Positions 5,483 through 7,945 of a stretch of DNA of 7,945 nt are shown in pieces. A program made the position numbers and the translations under genes. Source of the DNA: Thermoplasmata archaeon (GTDB taxonomy: Archaea > Thermoplasmatota > Thermoplasmata > Thermoplasmatales > Thermoplasmataceae). The notes beneath the pieces are model-generated. The model saw only the letters and a list, made by a program, of their open reading frames with translations, was not told the origin of the DNA and made no database searches. Position 1 is the first letter of the stretch, and each line of letters starts with the position of its first letter. The DNA lies in contig JAJZZW010000085.1 of the NCBI GenBank assembly GCA_021797385.1, forward strand, positions 1 through 7,945, given 5' to 3'.

Positions 5483-5995
5483 ATGGTAGATCAAAATAAT
5501 GAAGATTCTGAGAATGAAATAAATCCGGAAACAGATAATAATATGGAATCGAAAGCTGAAGCAAGTCAACAGCAGGCAACAACCAAAAAAGAAATTAAAA
5601 GCAAATCCAACATCAAACTTTATATTGAAATAGCAGTAATTCTTGTCGGCATTATCCTTATAGCTGTGGCTTCTATACAGGTTAAGGGTATAGCTCATGT
5701 AAAATGGAATGATTTTACTGAAATTGCGTTGCCATTGAGTATCATTTTGATTGCTTCACCCGCAGTTTTATATTTCAAGAAGCTAAGAGAGATGAAACCT
5801 GCGATAGCCGTAGTAATTATCATGCTGGTTGGTATCTTAATATTATATATACTCTTAGTACCTTATAAAATGTTTACAGTACACTTCGGACTTCTCGGAG
5901 ATGTAATTGTAGAATACTTAATAGGAATATTCCTGCTGATTTTTATGGTATCCCATATGACAAAGGTACATTTACTGAAAAACAACAAATCATAA
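5483..5995 (+). CDS. Hypothetical membrane protein, four predicted helices with acidic N-terminal tail
   Basis: I do not recognise this 170-residue protein. Residues 1-43 are hydrophilic and probably disordered, rich in Asp, Glu, Asn and Gln, ending in a Lys-rich patch (KKEIKSKSNIK). Four hydrophobic segments follow at about 45-67, 80-98, 107-128 and 138-158, then a short basic tail (KVHLLKNNKS). The Lys-rich patch before helix 1 and the KKLREMK loop between helices 2 and 3 suggest that the N-terminus, this loop and the C-terminus are cytoplasmic. No catalytic or transport motif is visible. The start is supported by a TATA-like box 25.5 bases upstream. The last six bases overlap the end of the opposing LOG-like gene, and its A-rich 3' end reads as a T-rich tract on the other strand. 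Confidence 0.75.
   Translation: MVDQNNEDSENEINPETDNNMESKAEASQQQATTKKEIKSKSNIKLYIEIAVILVGIILIAVASIQVKGIAHVKWNDFTEIALPLSIILIASPAVLYFKKLREMKPAIAVVIIMLVGILILYILLVPYKMFTVHFGLLGDVIVEYLIGIFLLIFMVSHMTKVHLLKNNKS
5978..5989 (-). terminator. T-rich terminator of the LOG-like gene
   Basis: Directly after the stop at 5990-5992 the minus strand reads TTTGTTGTTTTT. It coincides with the Lys/Asn codons that end the opposing membrane-protein gene. Confidence 0.45.
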
Positions 5996-6481
5996 AAGAG
6001 ACAGTAGAAATTTTTCTGCCTCTTCTATAGCTATTTCTACTGCTCTTTCTGGGTCTTTCTCAAATATTATTTTTCCATCGCTTTCCTTTCTTCTTATATG
6101 TAGTTCGTCTATTGAAATTACTGATTTTCCCTCGGTTAGGGCAAATGCCGCCTCAGAGGTGGTTCCCGAATATCCATCTATGGCTATCAAAGCATCTGAT
6201 GCCCTGACAATCAAAAAGTTCCTCAAATATCCGATACCAGTAGGAATAGCAAGTGATAAATATTTATTGCCATTCATTCTGTTACCGTCTGGGAGTATTC
6301 CTATCACCATTCCGCCTCCATCATGTACTCCCCTTGAAACACACTCCATAATACCGGAACCACCGCCACAGAAAACTGCACAATTTCTGGAAGATAAATA
6401 CTTCCCCAGAGTATAGGCAATGTCACAATGTGTTTTGTCTGTTATACTACCACCGATTACACCGATATTATAATTATACAT
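5990..6481 (-). CDS. LOG/DprA-like Rossmann protein (TIGR00725-like)
   Basis: This 163-residue single-domain protein belongs to the superfamily that contains LOG phosphoribohydrolases ('lysine decarboxylase' annotation) and DprA/Smf-related proteins. An N-terminal IGVIGGS strand-loop (6-12) is followed by the nucleotide-binding loop CGGGSGIMECVSRG (38-51) and a GGGMVIGILP strand (55-64). Arg87-Asn88 then lies in the YLRNFLIVRASDALIAIDG segment (85-103), and GYSGTTSE is at 103-110. True LOG enzymes have PGGxGTxxE and a following catalytic Glu. Here the first Pro-Gly-Gly is replaced, so I assign the broader family and no reaction. Its function is unknown. The ATG at 6481 has a TATA-like box 24.5 bases upstream, inside the spacer and the very end of the NfeD-like gene, so it can be transcribed alone or with it. 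Its end overlaps the opposing gene by six bases. Confidence 0.82.
   Translation of the reverse strand: MYNYNIGVIGGSITDKTHCDIAYTLGKYLSSRNCAVFCGGGSGIMECVSRGVHDGGGMVIGILPDGNRMNGNKYLSLAIPTGIGYLRNFLIVRASDALIAIDGYSGTTSEAAFALTEGKSVISIDELHIRRKESDGKIIFEKDPERAVEIAIEEAEKFLLSLL
6002..6042. repeat. Inverted repeat in the LOG-like gene's 3' end
   Basis: CAGTAGAAAT (6002-6011) and ATTTCTACTG (6033-6042) are perfect ten-base inverted arms around a 21-base loop. They lie just past the stop of the convergent membrane-protein gene, so that transcript would contain the hairpin near its 3' end. A TTTTT run sits at 6011-6015. Confidence 0.4.
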
Positions 6482-6501
6482 TATTATAACAGTTATTCCT
6501 T

Positions 6502-6509
6502 ATATTTAA
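6502..6509 (-). promoter_or_regulatory. TATA-like promoter of the LOG-like gene
   Basis: The minus strand reads TTAAATAT, centred 24.5 bases before the ATG at 6481 and immediately after the NfeD-like stop codon (6510-6512). Confidence 0.55.
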
Positions 6510-6815
6510 TCATTTAATTTTAGAAATGTATAATGTAAGGTCCCTGATTGATTTCACATAGGCTATTTCTCCTTTGGCAAATGTTTCCTGTGGATCATCT
6601 GGCACAGCTCTCCATAACTGTGAGTCAATGGCGATTTCATATGAGTTATTTTTGAGAATACTTTTTATTTCACCGGTTTTTCCTATTATAGAATCCTTAC
6701 CGGTTGCAGGTTTCCTTCTAAAGGGATGCCTAAGCCAGAACCTGGCAAACCATGCTCCAATAAAAAACGACACAAACGTATCGAGCGCATATCCTATTAT
6801 TATTATCTGGCTCAT
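6510..6815 (-). CDS. NfeD-like small membrane protein with C-terminal OB domain
   Basis: This 101-residue protein has one N-terminal membrane segment (about residues 3-25), a positively charged stop (RHPFRRKP, 29-36) and a C-terminal OB-fold-like domain (41-98). The OB domain has the NfeD pattern: IGKTGEIKSIL, then YEIAIDSQLWRAVPDD, then FAKGEIAYVKSIRDLTLYI. The charge pattern places the OB domain in the cytoplasm. NfeD proteins usually accompany stomatin/SPFH proteins in membrane microdomains; no such partner is adjacent here. An in-frame ATG at 6851 would add twelve residues, but no TATA-like box precedes it. TTTAATATAT lies 25-26 bases upstream of the ATG at 6815, so I chose that start. 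The next gene on the strand, the LOG-like gene, begins 28 bases after its stop; shared transcription is possible. Confidence 0.8.
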   Translation of the reverse strand: MSQIIIIGYALDTFVSFFIGAWFARFWLRHPFRRKPATGKDSIIGKTGEIKSILKNNSYEIAIDSQLWRAVPDDPQETFAKGEIAYVKSIRDLTLYISKIK

Positions 6816-6835
6816 AAAAATGCAATGCAATCTTG

Positions 6836-6845
6836 ATATATTAAA
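6836..6845 (-). promoter_or_regulatory. TATA-like promoter of the NfeD-like gene
   Basis: The minus strand reads TTTAATATAT, 25-26 bases from the ATG at 6815. It overlaps the short extension that would be coding if the ATG at 6851 were used. Confidence 0.6.
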
Positions 6846-6871
6846 TTTCATAATGACATCCTATCCAGACT

Positions 6872-6891
6872 AACGTATGGAGATCCACGTT
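6872..6891. promoter_or_regulatory. Dyad-symmetric site in a divergent spacer
   Basis: The arms AACGT..GGA and TCC.ACGTT are inverted around a GA centre, with a two-base insertion in the left arm. It lies about 27 bases upstream of the NfeD TATA-like box and about 60 bases upstream of that of the PH-like gene, so it could be an operator for either. A second overlapping pair is GGAGA (6879-6883) with TCTCC (6892-6896). Confidence 0.3.
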
Positions 6892-6951
6892 TCTCCGGTT
6901 AAATTTTTATTGCTGTATTCTATGGATTGATTATAGCCATTAAAAAAAATA

Positions 6952-6959
6952 TTTTATAT
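6952..6959 (+). promoter_or_regulatory. TATA-like promoter of the PH-like gene
   Basis: TTTTATAT is centred 24.5 bases before the ATG at 6980. Confidence 0.6.
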
Positions 6960-6979
6960 TTCGATTATATTTTACTCTC

Positions 6980-7429
6980 ATGGACAAGTACCCGTTGAAT
7001 AAATATTACGGTGTTGATAATATCCTCCTTCCGGATGAGAAAATTTTAGCTCAATATACATTAATTTATTTAACTGATAGAAGAATAATTTTTTCAAATT
7101 TATTCCATAAAGATTATGAATCATTCAATTACAGTGATATTGGAAGTATTCAGGAGGGCATTTCACGAATTGTATATATTGAATTTTTATTGGGAATAGC
7201 ATATATATCCTGCTCCCTATTTTTTATGTTTTATCTGAACAATTTCCATTCCATTAATTTAATATTGTTTTTGCCACTGGGTATTTATTTTATTGCATTT
7301 GCAATTATTATCAAACAGCAAAAACTAATTATTATAAAATATGGAAATAGAACTCTTAGACTAAAAGTCGCAGATAGAAATAATGCAATTCAAATGCTTA
7401 ACCATCTGAGAGATCAGGTTTGTAACTAA
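6980..7429 (+). CDS. PH-like membrane protein with an internal transmembrane hairpin
   Basis: This 149-residue protein resembles bacterial PH-like (bPH) domains at both ends. The first part has LLPDEKILAQYTLIYLTDRR (16-35) followed by a Ser/Tyr-rich strand and YSDIGSIQEG (51-60), the usual 'TDRRI ... ysdI' pattern. Two hydrophobic helices follow at about 64-86 and 91-112. The chain then resumes with strands KLIIIKYGNRTLRLKV (115-130) and a final helix NNAIQMLNHLRDQ, as in the last helix of PH-like folds. The two halves would flank a membrane hairpin, with the PH-like part on one side of the membrane, probably cytoplasmic. Its function is unknown. It is a single leaderless unit, with a T-rich stretch after its stop. 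The domain assignment rests on motif resemblance only. Confidence 0.7.
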   Translation: MDKYPLNKYYGVDNILLPDEKILAQYTLIYLTDRRIIFSNLFHKDYESFNYSDIGSIQEGISRIVYIEFLLGIAYISCSLFFMFYLNNFHSINLILFLPLGIYFIAFAIIIKQQKLIIIKYGNRTLRLKVADRNNAIQMLNHLRDQVCN

Positions 7430-7439
7430 TAATATGCAT

Positions 7440-7450
7440 CTTTCTTTTAT
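7440..7450 (+). terminator. T-rich terminator of the PH-like gene
   Basis: CTTTCTTTTAT begins ten bases after the stop codon, a pyrimidine-rich tract of the kind that ends archaeal transcripts. Confidence 0.35.
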
Positions 7451-7468
7451 GGTATTTCAATGGAAATG

Positions 7469-7476
7469 TATTTTAA
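7469..7476 (+). promoter_or_regulatory. TATA-like promoter of the SDR gene
   Basis: TATTTTAA is centred 24.5 bases before the ATG at 7497. Confidence 0.55.
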
Positions 7477-7496
7477 AGTGTGCCACATTTGATACC

Positions 7497-7945
7497 ATGT
7501 CCGGAAAAAATATCCTTTTAGCTGGTACAGGAGAACTCGGGAAGGCACTTGCCTATGACCTTCTGTTAGCCGGGAACAGAATTCTAATTAATTCACGTAA
7601 CAATGAAAAACTGGAAAAAATTGTCTCAGAATATTCAGTTTACGGAAATATACAATATGTTGCGAGGGAATTAAAAGATGAACAGAGCTGTAATGACTTA
7701 GTAGAAGAATCACTGGATAAATTAAAATCCATAGATTCCATGGTAGTAATGGTTGGTGGATTTGTGGAAGATACTATAGAAAATCTAGACGGCCTGGGGC
7801 CTATGATTCTTAATCATTTGCAGATTCCTCTATACCTCGCAAAACACGCAATAAAGCATATGGGTTACGGTTCTTCAATAATCTTTGTGAGTAATTCATC
7901 AAGCTCGGTAAAAAATAAACCAAATTTGCTTTCGTATTCAATATC
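7497..7945 (+). CDS. Short-chain dehydrogenase/reductase (partial, C-terminus off the right edge)
   Basis: An NAD(P)-dependent oxidoreductase of the SDR family; 149 full codons are visible and the frame is open at the edge. The Rossmann start is NILLAGTGELGKALAYDL (5-22), a variant of the TGxxxGxG motif in which GELGK replaces the common GxGIG. INSRN at the end of the second strand (31-35) could favour a phosphate-bearing cofactor, but this is weak. A strand with MVGGF (85-89) stands where many SDRs have NNAG. The catalytic region shows VSNSSS (131-136) and ends in Tyr147-Ser-Ile, so the Lys expected four residues after the Tyr lies just outside the window. The substrate cannot be predicted. 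The start is supported by a TATA-like box 24.5 bases upstream. Confidence 0.88.
   Translation, partial: MSGKNILLAGTGELGKALAYDLLLAGNRILINSRNNEKLEKIVSEYSVYGNIQYVARELKDEQSCNDLVEESLDKLKSIDSMVVMVGGFVEDTIENLDGLGPMILNHLQIPLYLAKHAIKHMGYGSSIIFVSNSSSSVKNKPNLLSYSI

Noticed and set aside
5399..5698. Minus-strand open frame rich in Phe, Cys and Ile
   Set aside because: It is antisense to the membrane-protein gene and its N-terminal tail, with composition typical of an antisense shadow of a charged AT-rich gene.
5990..6481. Lysine decarboxylase
   Set aside because: That label is a known historical misannotation of the LOG-type superfamily; there is no PLP-binding lysine motif.
1..7945. CRISPR array, toxin-antitoxin pair, restriction or other defence cluster
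   Set aside because: There are no regularly spaced repeats, no adjacent small gene pair with toxin motifs, and no nuclease or helicase motifs on either strand.

Overview
The window looks like chromosomal DNA from an acidophilic archaeon of the Thermoplasmatales type. The DNA is AT-rich and gene-dense. Almost every first gene of a transcription unit has a TATA-like box centred 24-27 bases before its start codon, with no room for a Shine-Dalgarno leader, so the mRNAs are probably leaderless. A cobalt-early (anaerobic) cobalamin set, a small zinc ribbon, a soluble Rieske protein and an archaeal-style SDR fit that assignment. The assignment is an inference from gene content and signals, not from a search.

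Layout, left to right. (1) 1-2125, minus strand: one compact operon read zinc ribbon -> cbiJ -> cbiC -> cbiD, with gaps of 10 and 2 bases and then an overlap; cbiD runs off the left edge. These enzymes reduce, rearrange and C1-methylate cobalt-corrin intermediates. (2) 2126-3310: a crotonase-family gene (+) diverges from the cobalamin operon and converges with a Rieske ferredoxin gene (-). Only three bases separate their stop codons. (3) 3437-3814: a DUF302 gene (+) diverging from the Rieske gene. (4) 3815-4135: the only long gap. It contains a GC-rich island (55 of 100 bases at 3911-4010) that can fold into four mutually compatible stems and has its own TATA-like box. It is a candidate small structured RNA on the minus strand. 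(5) 4136-5344: a thiolase (-). (6) 5483-5995: an unrecognised four-helix membrane protein (+) whose end overlaps a LOG/DprA-like Rossmann protein (5990-6481, -). An NfeD-like membrane protein (6510-6815, -) lies upstream of that. (7) 6980-7429: a PH-like protein interrupted by a transmembrane hairpin (+). (8) 7497 to the right edge: an SDR oxidoreductase (+), cut off just after its catalytic Tyr.

The crotonase and the thiolase could act in the same acyl-CoA (beta-oxidation-like) chemistry, but they are separate transcription units. I see no CRISPR array, tRNA, rRNA, intact mobile element or defence cluster. The observations I would follow up are the candidate RNA, the bc1-like extra cysteine pair in the soluble Rieske protein, A-rich 3' gene ends that double as oligo-T terminators for the opposing gene, and several start codons moved by promoter position.
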